A DNA stretch of 64,000 nt. Origin: Crambe crambe (lineage: Eukaryota > Porifera > Demospongiae > Poecilosclerida > Crambeidae). The stretch's first letter is position 1; each line of letters begins with the position of its first letter. The notes under the pieces are model-generated. The model ran no database searches. It saw only the letters and a program-made list of their open reading frames with translations, and was not told the DNA's origin. The DNA lies in contig OZ004584.1 in the NCBI GenBank assembly GCA_963924555.1, forward strand, positions 2,541,001 to 2,605,000. Direction: 5' to 3'. Below are positions 40,169 through 53,300 of the stretch, piece after piece. The position numbers and the translations under genes were made by a program.

Positions 40169-41287
40169 CTTCCACCATAGATATAAGAGCTAGAGGTTTA
40201 CGGGATTGGAAACGGATCACGTGCTCTCGTTAGCAACTAACAATCGAGGCGCGTTGACAGCTGAATGACATAGCACTTTTGTCAAAGTTGCTGTTCTGAC
40301 AAGATCCGTGAGGTAAGACTTATGCCAATGATACTATAATACACTAGGGCATAGATTTACTGTATGAAATAAATTTCAGCTCAGATTTTCAAGTTTATTC
40401 CTACAAATACTACTGTAGTGGTTAATGGGACTGTAATCCCTCTCACGCTTGATGGAATCAATTGCTGTTGCCCATTTTCTGATCAAAAGGCATGTAAACT
40501 TTAGCTACATGGAATAGTAATGTTGGTTTTTGTATTAGCTGACATATATTGTCTCTAGCATTTGCAAGTGGTGTTAAAACTGTAATCCCTCTCCCAAGAA
40601 ATAGATTAACAATATTGAAACTGCATTAGTTATTTCAGGGAAAGGATAGAACAGTAAATGGAATTGGTGCATTCATTTTCTATACAATAGTCATCCTATG
40701 GAGATGGCAAGCTTACTATATTTCCCCCCTAATATCCATAGGGTCCACAGGACAGCTGACTGAGCCGAATTCTTGAGGTGGATGGTGTCAAAACCCAACA
40801 GCCAAAAGCTGGAAGTATTGCAATAATGTTGATGAGGGAGAACTGAGCAGAAACTGGCAGATAACTTTGGGGCAAAATTATCTAGCTATAATAATAATGA
40901 ATTTATGTCTAATTTTAATACCAAAAGTCATTCTGGCCTTTCTTTCAAATCAATCACATAAAATTAATGCATAATGAGCAATGATAGGTACTCATAGTTA
41001 TAATTACAAGGAAAAAAGTTATGAATAATTAATAACTTCCTTCCTCAGACTCTCCAACTTCAACTCTCTGACTCTTCACTTCTTCAATACCTTCCCCTTA
41101 GCTTACTTGTACTATTCTGTGAGCTGTAGGGGCAGAATATCACTTGAAAGGAGTGAATATTGATCTCTTTTCACAACGATTAATATAATTAATGCTGCAT
41201 GCGCGTGCGCATCTGTCAACGCGCCACGGTTGTGCAGTTCATTGGGCGTTTCCAATCCCGTAAAACCTCTTATATCTATGCTTCCAC
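40169..41287. mobile_element. 1.1-kb non-autonomous TIR element with 7-bp duplication
   Basis: Element 40176-41280: left end CATAGATATAAGAGCTAGAG, reverse complement of the right end CATAGATATAAGAGGTTTTA, both followed by ACGGGATTGGAAAC; a GCGCGTTGACAG pair lies further in. CTTCCAC flanks both sides (40169-40175, 41281-41287). No transposase inside. A 7-8 bp duplication would suit hAT or related superfamilies. Confidence 0.65.
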
Positions 41288-41477
41288 AAGCTATAACTAG
41301 AGATGCTCGTATAGCATTAGTTGGGCGAGCAAGCAGCCAGTGGTCATTTCAATGTGCTCCTCCCTCACTTATGATTATATAGCCCCAACAGTGACTTTCG
41401 ATATCTATTCAGGTTGTTAATTGACTTGGTGCATTCCCAGTTAGCATTAGAGTGTCTTCTCTGAACCCAGGCTACCA

Positions 41478-41760
41478 CTCCTGTTCAGACTCAGTAGCTA
41501 TTCTCAAATAATGAGCCCTCATTTGCTCTAATCTGGCAGCTCTGTGTTCTGCTGACTCTGCTCTCCTTCTGGCTCTCATTTGCTCTGCTCTTGCAGCATT
41601 ATCTTCTGCTGACTCTGTACATTCCCTCCTCCTGGCTCTATCTGTCGCATTTCCTTGCTAGTCTTGTTTTTCTCTGTTCCTTTGACTCTGTTCTCCTTCT
41701 AGCTCTGTCTCTTTTATTTCTTTCATGAGGTCACGCTCTTCTTTGCTGGTCAGTTTCTAG
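41478..41760 (-). pseudogene. Relic of an Arg/Ala/Glu-rich repeat protein (STPR-like)
   Basis: Minus strand: RRECTESAEDNAARAEQMRA then RRRAESAEHRAARLEQMRAH then YLRIATESEQEW and stop, preceded in another frame by QRKTRLARKCDR. The repeated R-R-A-E-S-x-E-x-R-A-A-R-L-E-Q-M pattern is that of STPR-type repeats found near mobile elements in invertebrates. The frame change near 41655 indicates decay. Confidence 0.5.
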
Positions 41761-42294
41761 AGGGTGTTCTGGAGCCCTCCTTCGGTTGTTTTCTGGTTCT
41801 CTGGGTTCCATAATACTCGCTACAATAGTGTTTCAACTTCAAGCTTAAAGAAAATGATTGCTTATTATGACGTTGCTTAGTAGCTATTTCATGCGCATGC
41901 GTAAGCGCATGCGCATTTTGAGTGACGTACGTTACATATAAATATCGCGATTTTCCATTTTGACCAATTAGTGTGGGGCTTCGCTCGCTTCGCTCGCTTG
42001 CCAATAATTGCGCGTGGAATCGCCTGGGGACGAGGCTATGTTTCAGGGGCAGATCCAGGAGCAAGTTTTTTAGTAGTGATGAAATGCCGCGCGCATAAGC
42101 GCGCGCGAAAAAAATTTGAAACCACAGTCACTTCTGATTAACCACACCCTCTTTCCCGTGGCAGCTCAGACAATAGGTCTATGCAGGTAGTTATTTCGTG
42201 CGTGGCTGTCTCTTTGCCGGTGGTTAACCAGCAAGGTCAGATCATAGATACTATAAACTACGTACATTGCTCTGCACTATAGGGATAGCTACCG
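41761..42294. other. Upstream region of the Ig/FN3 gene
   Basis: Contains a GCGCATGCG-rich patch (about 41890-41915) and another AGGGGCAGATCCAG (42044), seen also near 4630. No TATA box stands out ahead of the ATG at 42295. Confidence 0.4.
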
Positions 42295-42352
42295 ATGATG
42301 AAATCTGTAGATATGGTTTTGATACTGTTAACAGCTACTTCATTTTTGCAAA
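42295..42352 (+). CDS. Ig/FN3 gene exon 1: signal peptide
   Basis: ATG ATG at 42295; MMKSVDMVLILLTATSFLQ is a short basic start with a hydrophobic core, as expected for secretion. Ends at a strong donor GTAAGT. Confidence 0.75.
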
Positions 42353-45300
42353 GTAAGTTCCATAGGCTGACTAAATAATCTCCAGCTATGATAGGTCTAT
42401 AAAACCACTACTTTTTTTTGTAGGAATTGGAGCTATTTCACTGGAATTAAATGGTCAGAACATCCAGCCACACAGTCAGATCTCAATTACAAGCATTTCT
42501 TCATCGAATCACAGTTCTTTGCACTGCAGGACTGACTCCAGCAGCAACGATGGCAACTGGTTCTACCCAAATGGAAGCATGCTATTAGCCCAGCAGCAAA
42601 CTCCAAATGTGAACCTTTGGTCTTCTTATGGTGCTGGAGTGATACGTTTACATTACTCAAGCCAAATGACTATGGACTTGGATGGTATTACTTTTGGGAT
42701 CTACGAGTGTAGGATTCGTAATGCAAATAGAGGAACTACCAGTATTGACATTGGAATTTATCCTACAAATGATAGTGGGTATTTCAAGTAGTATGTAGCT
42801 ACTGGATAATTATTAATGTGCCAAAATAGACAATCACTTGGACCTTCTATAATAACAGTGTGTCAGTGTAGCTATAGTTGATTCGCATGCAATAAAAGAC
42901 ACTCTAAAGGCCTCAATCTCTGCAAAAGATAATCTACCTCTACATATACCCTCTCTATAAAGGACAGAAAGCTGAATCCCCACTATTATGTATTCCATGG
43001 CTATCCTTTACTTGTTAGCTGTGCTCAATAGATGAAAACCTTTTGAGCTAGCCAACTTTGTCTGGATACAGGTCGGCTGAGCATGGAGGATATTCAATTC
43101 TCATTGGCGAGCACGACCTTGGAACCACCAATTTTCACCCTGACTTGCAACATCAGTGGTGGCCCAGTTGTCAATGTGAACTGGACTCAGAATGGAATCG
43201 AAAAACCCACAGCATTTCCTCTCCTGATTGATAGAGTCAGGGCTGAGTATCGCAGCAGTTTGACTGTGCAGGGAAGGTCCTATGGCACTTACACATGTAC
43301 AGCATACAATAACTTGCAGATGATCTCTCGAAGCTTAATGGTTCAAGGTAATATCTCTGATATGCATGTTATAGACTGAGGTGTACGTGCATGGGTCTCT
43401 GTGTTATGAATTAAAACTACAGTGAGGGTTTGTACAGGTTATATGTACTTGTACAAAGCTATTTTATGAAGAAACAGAGCATGCATTCGTTATTTTTTCA
43501 AATCAAAGTTTCCCTGGGTTATGGAAAATAAGTTAAATCTCCAATTTGACCAGCCATGTTATTTCGTTTCTTTTGATTGATAAAGGTAAGTTGTCATAGC
43601 TAGGGGTTGTTATCTCATGACATTGAACTGTTATTATAACAGTTCCTGTACACGATAATTATTTCATATAATGATGACTTTGTTTACTGCTTAAGATACT
43701 AATTAGCTAGCTATGTATAATGATTTGTAATGGTCTGCGAAGAATTAATTATAAAATTATGTTTGGATATCCCAACTACTGTTTAGTGTTATTGCTGGTG
43801 TATTATTGTGTTCTTACTATTATTACTGTGTTATTGATTCTCAATGCACATGTGTAAGCGAGGATTATATAGCAAGTAGATAGTCATGTCCATCTTTTTA
43901 GTCATTTTGTAGTCAGCTCATTACATTAAATCAACTTCAATAATGAGACATTGGTAGTAGCTTTAGAACACACCAAGAAATTGAGAACTATTGCAGCCAT
44001 GAGCTTATGAGGCCAAGTATTTATGTACTTTTGAATAAGGTCACTGCATGTATGTATTATGACAGCTAACCAGAAGTTTTCGAAGGTCTAAAATAATTTA
44101 CAAAAATCTGTTCTTGTTTTTCTGGCCATTGCCCTACCAACCCTACCACAGTCTGCTGTGTGATTTCTTAAAAGTAAAAAAAAATGTTTGTACAGGATAG
44201 TGTACATATTTATCTCATGCAGTTCAGGAAAAAACAAGCTTATCTTAAGCTGCATGTACAACTTAGTTTATAAAACCCATGAACCATTGTCTGTTTGTTG
44301 GCACTGCTTGTTTGCAAATTGTAAGTATGTATGCATGCAGATGATCTCAGTGCTACATAATCATCAGTATATGAGCACAAAAAATTTCTTCTAAATAAAA
44401 AGGTTCCACTACCTATAGCTAGCTATGGCAGTTGTAAAAGTAGGGATTGTTTTCATACGAGCTAGGCTGCAGTACATTACATAGCCCAGCTAGATTTAAG
44501 GCTATCCCTACTTAACCTTTTTATTTAGAAGAAATTTTTTGTGCTCACTTGTTTCCATCCTTTTTCTTAATGCTTGCATTGACCGTCACTTCAACTGAGA
44601 AAGGAGTGACTGGAACATCATCAGATAAGAATAAATAGCTAGCTAAACGATTAAACTGAAGACCTAAGCCTAGCTAGCAGAGCTACTGAACAGTTTGAAT
44701 TTTTCGTGGCTCCGCCCATAGGCCCCGCCCCCTACCGACGTGCGCTTCAAAATGGCGTAGAAAGATTAGCTAGTGCCGAGTGCTATCGAATAGTGAAGAA
44801 GAGCCTTAGTCAAAACTAACAGCAAAAGATCAGCCTCTAGGTGCCGCTCTAACAGGTGGCCAAAGCAGAATTTTGATGACTATAGCCAGTAAGTCGGGGC
44901 GTTGATCTTATATTTATTATCAGAGAGTGCGGTAGCACTCTCTAATTATGTAGGGATGACTCGGACGGCCGCGCGCGCCGCCTATAGACTAATGAATGCA
45001 AAAAATTTCTTCGAAATAAAAATGTGAAGTAGGGATGCTATTATAACTGCAGCTTCATTATGAAAACCAAGTACTGCAGCATCGAAGCAGTATGGCCCAA
45101 AAATCTAGCTGGAATATGTATTATAACTGCATGCAAGAGAGTGAATTTAGTGAAGTGACCCTTACCCATCATCAAGTACGAGATACTATTCCTACTTCAC
45201 TCCCTTAAGTAGGAATAGTATCTTGTACTTGATGATGGGTAAGGGTCACTTCACTAAATTCACTCTCTTGCATGCAGTTATAATACATATTCCAGCTAGA

Positions 45301-48300
45301 TTTTTGAGCCATACTGCTTCGATGCTGCAGTACTTGGTTTTCATAATGAAGCTGCAGTTATAATAGCATCCCTACTTCACATTTTTATTTCGAAGAAATT
45401 TTTTGCATTCACTTGTTTGCATTCTTTTTCTTTGTGATTATGAAAATTGATAGACACTAAAGGCTTCCTTGATTGAACGAAATTTATTTAATGATCAGTA
45501 TTTCATTCTGTTCAGGGAGGAGAGTTTGAAGGATGATCATCTGCAGTGTAATGGAGTACTGAAAGGAGTGAACATTTTAAAAAGTGAACAGCATTAGCTA
45601 ATTGTTACATATGTGATCACTGAAATAATTATTGAGATGGTACGTGTCTTGCTTGAGGGAGGAGTATGGGGAGTTTATGGATTTGGTGTAGTGATCATAA
45701 TAGTGGATGCCATCAAATGGCCACATCCTGTGCAGGTGTTATATGAGGAGAACTGCTATTAATTGCCCCACCCCTTTTATGAGGTAATATCGCGAAGATT
45801 TTTTTCATACGAGGCTGCAGCACATTATAGATAGCCCAGCTAGATTTTAGGCTATCCCTACTTAACCTTTTTATTTTTTACGCTCACTTGTTTCTATCCT
45901 TTTTCTTAGTGCTTGAAGTTGAATGAGGGAGGCTACAGTACAGTACTATACAAAGCCAGCTCTACATAAACCTCTTTTGTAGGTACATACAGTGTCTCTG
46001 GTTGAAGAATTTGTTTAGCTATTTAAGTTTTGTTGATATAAAACTTTACAGCAACAGCAATGTAAATGACATGTACACGGCATGGTGAAGTGAGCTGACT
46101 ACACTACAGCCAAGTACTGGCTATAATGCTACTATAGGATGAGCATCTGTACTGTAATTCAGCAAGGAGTGACTGGAACATCATCAGATAATGAATGAAG
46201 ACCTTGGCTATAGCTAAACTTAAGCTTACGTGGCTCCGCCCATAAGCCCCGCCCCCTTCAAAATGGCGTAGAAAGATTAGCAGCTGTGTTCCGAGTGCTA
46301 TCGAATAGTGAAGTAGAGCCTTAGTCAAAACTAATAGCAAAAGATCAGCCTCTAGGCGCCGCTCTAACAGATGGCCAAAGCAGAATTTTGATGACTATAG
46401 CCAGTAAGTCGGTACGTCGATCTTATACATTATTATTATTATTATTATTATTATTATAAAGAAAAAGAACGAAAAGTCAATTTTAGAACTCGTTTTTTTC
46501 TTATGTTGGCGAATGAATTTTTGGCTTTTGAACATTCTCCTCTCATCTTTGTAGATATAATAATTCACTGTAGCCTTCTGAGAACCTGTAGAGTAAGGGT
46601 AGAAGAGAAAGAAGAGTTTTTAGTTTATACTGTCCTATGGACTTTGACCTGCCATCCCTACTTAGAGAGTGCTACCGCACTCTCTGATACAAAAGAAATT
46701 CCAGTTCCCCCACTTAGACCTAACAAAAGCTACTGTGAATGATTATCCAGCCTACTAGAGCCTACTACAATGTGCAGACCAAGTTTCAGGACCAGGGAGC
46801 TTACCGTTTCAGAAATACGGCAAGCAGGTAAATCGCTATATTCTTCTTCTTCTCTATCAGAGAGTGCGGTAGCACTCTCTATGTAGGGATGACTCGGACG
46901 GCCGCGCGCGCCGCCTATAGACTAATACTAAAGTGAAATTCTAGTTTCCCCACTTAGACCTAACAAAAGCTACTGTGAATGATTATCCAGCCTACTAGAG
47001 CCTACTACAATGTGCAGACCAAGTTTCAGGACCAGGGAGCTTACCGTTTCAGAAATACGGCAAGCAGGTAAATCGCTGGATTCTTCTTCTTCTCTATTAT
47101 TATTATTATTCTTCTTCTTATTATTATTCTTCTTAGACAACCATATCTCTCGAACCACTCAAGCTACAGCTATGATTTCTGGATAAATCCACTCCAAATT
47201 CTATGAACTACGATCTTTTCTACTCGTTGATCCTCAAAAGAGTCGATGAAAAAGGAGACACTATGGAGCGCAGCACTCAACTAATTCAATTAGGAAGCCA
47301 TCTTTTCTATAATACGCATGCGCGTGTATCTGATATCTAAATATTCGAAATTATAATATTACTCAGCCATCTCTCTAGCTAGTAGATAATGGACTGCACT
47401 ATCGACTCGGGGATTTTAGATTCACCAATCCAGCTACCGGTAGACTCTACTTCAGCATCTTCGACCTCCAAGTATTGCTCAACAATAACACAACACCTTG
47501 ACTCGTTGCTATGCTATTGGAGAACTATTCTTCCTTCCATCTGTCCCCTGCATAGAAGAATGAACTCTATACATAGCTAAAACCATAAAAGAGAGGAAAA
47601 AAGACCAGGAACAAGTAAGGGAAAAATCATTTCGTGAAATGAAAAAAAGATGTAGGGATGACCACTGCTCAAAAAAGTAAGGAAACAAGAAGGATGGAAA
47701 TGGGATCAATCTTTGTTCTGTATATCCAGCCAACAATCCCTACATATACGTATATTACTGCACTATAATCTGAAGCTACCCGACGTATATGTAATGTAGG
47801 GATTGTTGGCTGGATATACAGAACAAAGATTGATCCCATTTCCATCCTTGTTTCCTTACTTTTTTGAGCAGTGGTCATCCCTACATCTTTTTTTCATTTC
47901 ATGAAATGATTTTTCCCTTATTATTATTCTTCTTATTATTATTCTTCTTAGACAACCATATCTCTCGAACCACTCAAGCTACAGCTATGATTTCTGGACA
48001 AATCCACTCCAAATTCTACGAACTACGATCTTTTCTACTCGTTGATCCTCGAAAGAATCGATGAAAAAGGAGGTCAGTGGATATTTGGTCCAAATAATAT
48101 TCATTATTATTGAAGAACAAAATATCACAGATAATTTGATTTTCAATTTTTTGAAAATTAAATTTTGAAAAATAACCAATTTTTTTTATGGATTTAATTT
48201 GTGAAAATCAACTGAAATCTTTTAAGGTCACATTTTTTTTCATTTTTAATATTGTAGCTTGATTCCACTAACGCCACAGTACCATGTATTTTTAATTTTC

Positions 48301-49342
48301 TCGTCTTTTGATTACACTGATGCCGCAGTACATGTGATTCGGTACAGTATCACCAAAACTGTAGGCCTACATTATATGCATACAATCTCTGTCACTAATA
48401 CCCTTTACCACAAACTACATGGACCACACTAACTTCGAGTTCCAGTACCTGCCATCTTCTGATACATATCTTCTATTTGAGTGAGGCATACCCTTTAGCT
48501 ACATACTGTGATGAAGCAGCAACTATGGAGGAAGCGTCCCCAAGTACTTCACAGCTTTCTAGTGAACTGTTTTTAATAGCAGTGTTGGCAAGTGAGCTAC
48601 AGCTGACTGCATGTTTGAAGATGGTCGAAAGAAAACAACCCAAGGTGATTGATCATACAGCCTGTGATGTTGCTGTTTCTTACAAGTGGTACTGTTTGGC
48701 AACACTAGCTGTATAGCTACCAGTCTAAGCACTTCCTCTAACTACCAGCAAACATTTCTCTTGCATACTAAACTTAAGTCAATTCTTATCACACCTTCTA
48801 TAGCACTCATTGATCATAGAGCCTGTGATATTGCTGTTTTTTTATAAGTAGTACTATATTTGGCAACACTAGCCATATATAGCTACCAGTCTAACCACCT
48901 CCTCCAACTACAAAAGCCCAGCAAACATTTCTCCTGTGTGAGATTACTGAACTTAATTCCTAGCACACTTTCTGTAGCACTCATTCAACCCTTTACCCCA
49001 AAAAGTTACATAGCATCACAATTACTATTTTAAAAATTCATCATGATGTTAAAAAGTAAAGACATGTTCCAAATGAAACTTCGATGCTGGCTTTCTGTCT
49101 TGCCACCTGAAAGAAACAAACAAATAATAGTTATCAAATTATCACTCTAGAGTATAGTAATTGAATCATCTAGGCATGTGCATTCAATACTACTGAGTCC
49201 ATGTTCTCATTTTGCATGTATGGAGAACTGCACAGATATGATTAAACATGCAGGTATAAAAACAGTACCACCTAGACCTGTCACTTAAAAACACTCCGGC
49301 TGGGTATGCTGTTGCTCTACACTAGTCCACAGACACAATAAA

Positions 49343-49379
<37 letters not shown>

Positions 49380-50268
49380 CCCTGGCTGCACTAAAAAATA
49401 TTGGATTACTCATTAACCATAATGTGTATTCGCATGAAATTAAGTATGCTATTTCAATGATAGTTGGAGTACTTACGAACCAAAAAGTGGGTGTGGCTTA
49501 AGAATTGAGGCCCCAAAATATTGTGTTCAAGCAAAAAATGAAGACCACTGTTAGGGACAGTAATAACTCGGGATAAAATTTCATCACTTTACACATTATG
49601 TAGGACTACAAAATGCGGCTTTCCTTTTTCCGTAGCAACACACACAAAAATTTTAAATCATCTTTTAAGTGATTCACTAATGTTTTAAAGTACCTTTCAG
49701 TACTTTAAGTCATTTAACGTGGATTACAGTGCCTATATAGAGAGCCACATTTTGTAGAGCTTCTAAAGAAGATTCAAATGATATCTTAAATTTTTTAATT
49801 AAGTTATCATTGTCCCAAGAAGCAAATTTTTAACTCTTTAGGGTATACAGCTACTCTCATAGTGCCTTCATAAGTGGTCATTAAAAAAAATGAATTAAAA
49901 ATTGTTAATCATGTGATAGAGGCTTCAAATTTGGCTTGGACTTAGCTATAGGATGAAACTAAGCAATGAATTTTTTTATCTGGGTTATACGGACATTGGT
50001 ATGGAGGAAGGGAAGGGCTAAGACAGGAAGTAAAAAAGTGGGCGGAGTCACACTAATACATTTGTAAAGTGGCGAGTTTTGGACCCAAGGAACCCCTCTT
50101 AAGTCTTGTGCCTTTCAGATAGAGTAGGTAAATGGTCAGCAGCACTGAGTATGCATTATACGGAGTATATTATAATACAGAGCTGGAAATCTTGCCCTTT
50201 TCACTGGAGAGTATTGCCTAGACATTGTTATGGCTGAATTCTAATTGCTACTGGGAGTGTGGTGGAAT

Positions 50269-50331
<63 letters not shown>

Positions 50332-53300
50332 GAGTACTGTAACCTTTCCCAAACCAGCTGACTCCACCCAGATTGCTGAATTAATACAGGGAATGAACAC
50401 CTATGACATACAATTTAAAGTGGCTATGGGGATTCAGGAACATTGTGGAAATGAAGTGGAATCAACTAGAAAGAGTTTTAGTATCGGAAGTACAACAGGC
50501 AAGTTTAAGGAACTGTGTGTATGTATATTGTCAATCTGGAGTACTTTAGTCCACTGGATCTTTCCACTGGACTCTTTTTTCAAACTGATATACTTTACCA
50601 AGGTGATAGCTAGTTTATCATGAAGAAACTCCTATGCTTGGTTACTAATGGTAAAGATCCCAGTGTACTTGAATAGATGTTGAGCTGAGAGCCTGAATGG
50701 CTTTGAACAGTTAGCTCTTTTTAAAGCATAGCTTTCTCAGTGGATGTAAATGATATTTTCATACAAGGCCAGCAAGATTTATAAATAACATGAATTTTTT
50801 TTTTCTGCTCATTAATATCGAGAGTGCGTTAGCACTCTCTAAGTAGGGATGGCGGGTCAAAGGTCATAAAGACTGTATAAACTAAAAACTCTTCTTCTCT
50901 TCTACCCTTACTCTACAGGTTCTCAGAAGGCTACAGTGAATTATTACATCTACAAAGAAGAGAGGAGAATGTTCAAAAACCAAAAATTCATTCGCTAACA
51001 TAAGAAAAAAATGAGTTCTAAAATTGACTTTTGTTCTTTTTCTTTATAATAAGGATAATAAATATAAGATCGACGTACCGACTTACTGGCTATAGTCATC
51101 AAAATTCTGCTTTGGCCATCTGTTAGAGCGGCACCTAGAGGCTGATCTTTTGCTATTAGTTTTAACTAAAGCGCTACTTCACAAATCAGTGATATCGATA
51201 GCACTCTGCTAATCTTTCTATGCCATTTTGAAGCGCAAGTCGGTAGGGGGCAGAGCGTGTGGGCGTGGCCACGTATAAGTGTACAGTGCAGCCTAATCCT
51301 CTTAAGTTTAGTAAGCTAGGTCTTCAGTTTAATCGTTTAGCTAGCTATTTATTCTTATCTGATGATCTTCCTGACACTCCCTGCTGCATTGCAGTACAGA
51401 TCTCATCCTATAGAGCCAGTACTTGGCTGTAGTGTATAGTCAGCTCACTTTACCATGCCATGCACATGTCATTTACATTGCTGTTGCTGTAAAGTTTTAT
51501 ATTAAATAGACAAAACTAACTTAAATAGCTAATAAATTCTTCCAGAGACTGTGTATGTGCCTACAAAAGATAGGTTTATGTAGAGCTGGCTTTGTACTGT
51601 AGCCTAATAATCACTGCATACTCTACTGCCACCCTCAATTCTTCAACTTCAAGCATAAAAAAGGATAGAAACAAGTGAACGCAGAAAATTCTTCTAAATA
51701 AAAAGTTAAGTAGGGATAGCCTCTGTATAATGTACTGCAGCCTCGTATGAAAACAATCCCTACTTTTACAACGGCCTATAGCTAGCTGTAGGCAGTGGAT
51801 GTAAATGTAGGGATTGTTTTCATACGAGGCTGCAGTACATTATACAGAGGCTATCCCTACTTAACTTTTTATTTAGAAGAATTTTTTTGCGTTTATAATT
51901 AGGAACATGCTTGTTAGTAAACCACCATGCAACAATTTAGGGGTGGAGTGGGGATGCAAAGCAGATAGGCCTTGGCAAAAAATTGGCTATTATGCTATTC
52001 ATGTCATTATGCTCATGTGCACTGGTATTGTTGACCTTTAACCTCAGTAATCTGATCCTGGGTTTGTAGTAATTGTGTTCACTGCTTGTGATCAGTAATA
52101 CTGGAAGAGTTTTTTCAATGCTAAAAAGACATTTTACAAGCAAGACTATGTGGAATTGAGTGTCATATGCTATTAAATAGCTATTCAAAAAGAATTTTTG
52201 GAAATGAGACGATTATGCTTGCCTTACAAATCAATGTTATTATGCTCAGAATTATGCTGGCATAATGTACCAAGGCCTAAAAGCAGAAGCAGTGTGCAGT
52301 TGCTTTAGTAAAACTTGCAACAGCCAGTGGTTAACCCAAAACTCTGGCTACATCAATGAAATGTGGTAACCTATGTAGTATAACATACTAAAAAAATCTG
52401 TTGCAAATACAACCTACTTCTGAACTACTGTAGATTTCAGGATGGTTGTCCATAAGGAATGAGAAATAGGTAAGAAACCTGATCCCATGCAGTTGTATCC
52501 ACCTATTCCCCAAACTTCCTGATAACCAACCTGCAATGGACTGTACTAAGATTTTGCTGAACCATCAAAGAAACCACAACCAGACTCTGGATGGACATCA
52601 CATACCCACAACAGCTGTGCAGTGCATGTTTTAGTTTCAAATTGTCAATGAAAACAGCAAGCAAAGGTTATTCATGACATTTGCCTGTGTAAATGGTAAG
52701 CAGTGCTAAAGCACGCTATTGTGCTCATTAATATGGCAGGGTTTCATCCACCAGATAATGACCAACCACAAATAAATAACTTCCTTGCCCATAGTATCAA
52801 AAACAAGACAAGAACAAATATAAATCTTTCAGCAGATAGGTGAAGATTGATCAAAGCACACCACAGAGCAGACTAGGAGGTTCCAGATTGAATGGTAGGT
52901 GGACCCATAGTGCCTGGTGTTTACCTGGCTGTCTGAAAGGGTGTTAATTAAGCAAAACCTGTGCAGACTTGGTCAAGGTCTCAATCCACCATTGCAGGTT
53001 GGTTGTTAGGAAAGTTAGGGGGATAGGTGTCCTATGGTTTACACAAATGCATGGATTGCATAGGACTCCTCACATCTAGGGACTGGCATAGTTTTGGGAA
53101 CCATAATGCTGGCTACACCAGCCAACTTACACTAGCTAACTTGGCTTGACCAAACTTGTCTGCAAGTGAGATAATTTATGTAGTCTTTCATCATCAGCTA
53201 GGAGCATAGTCACATCCATAGGATGTTACATAGAAAATTTAATTCCTACAATAGCATTTTTGTGGCTAAATTCCCAAAGGGTCTGTCTCCATCACTAACT

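Larger units (their letters stand above)
48071..50818. other. Intron interior with simple repeats
   Basis: A two-copy local duplication at about 48640-48760 and 48810-48960 (GATCATA-AGCCTGTGAT-TTGCTGTTT, then GGCAACACTAGC). G-run at 49343-49377 and (CA)n at 50272-50329. No gene on the plus strand. Confidence 0.5.

Noticed and set aside
48477-48716. Plus-strand frame of 79 codons as a small gene
   Set aside because: Starts with a non-ATG codon, and the DNA around 48.64-48.76 kb is duplicated at 48.81-48.96 kb with the frame destroyed, which speaks for non-coding sequence.
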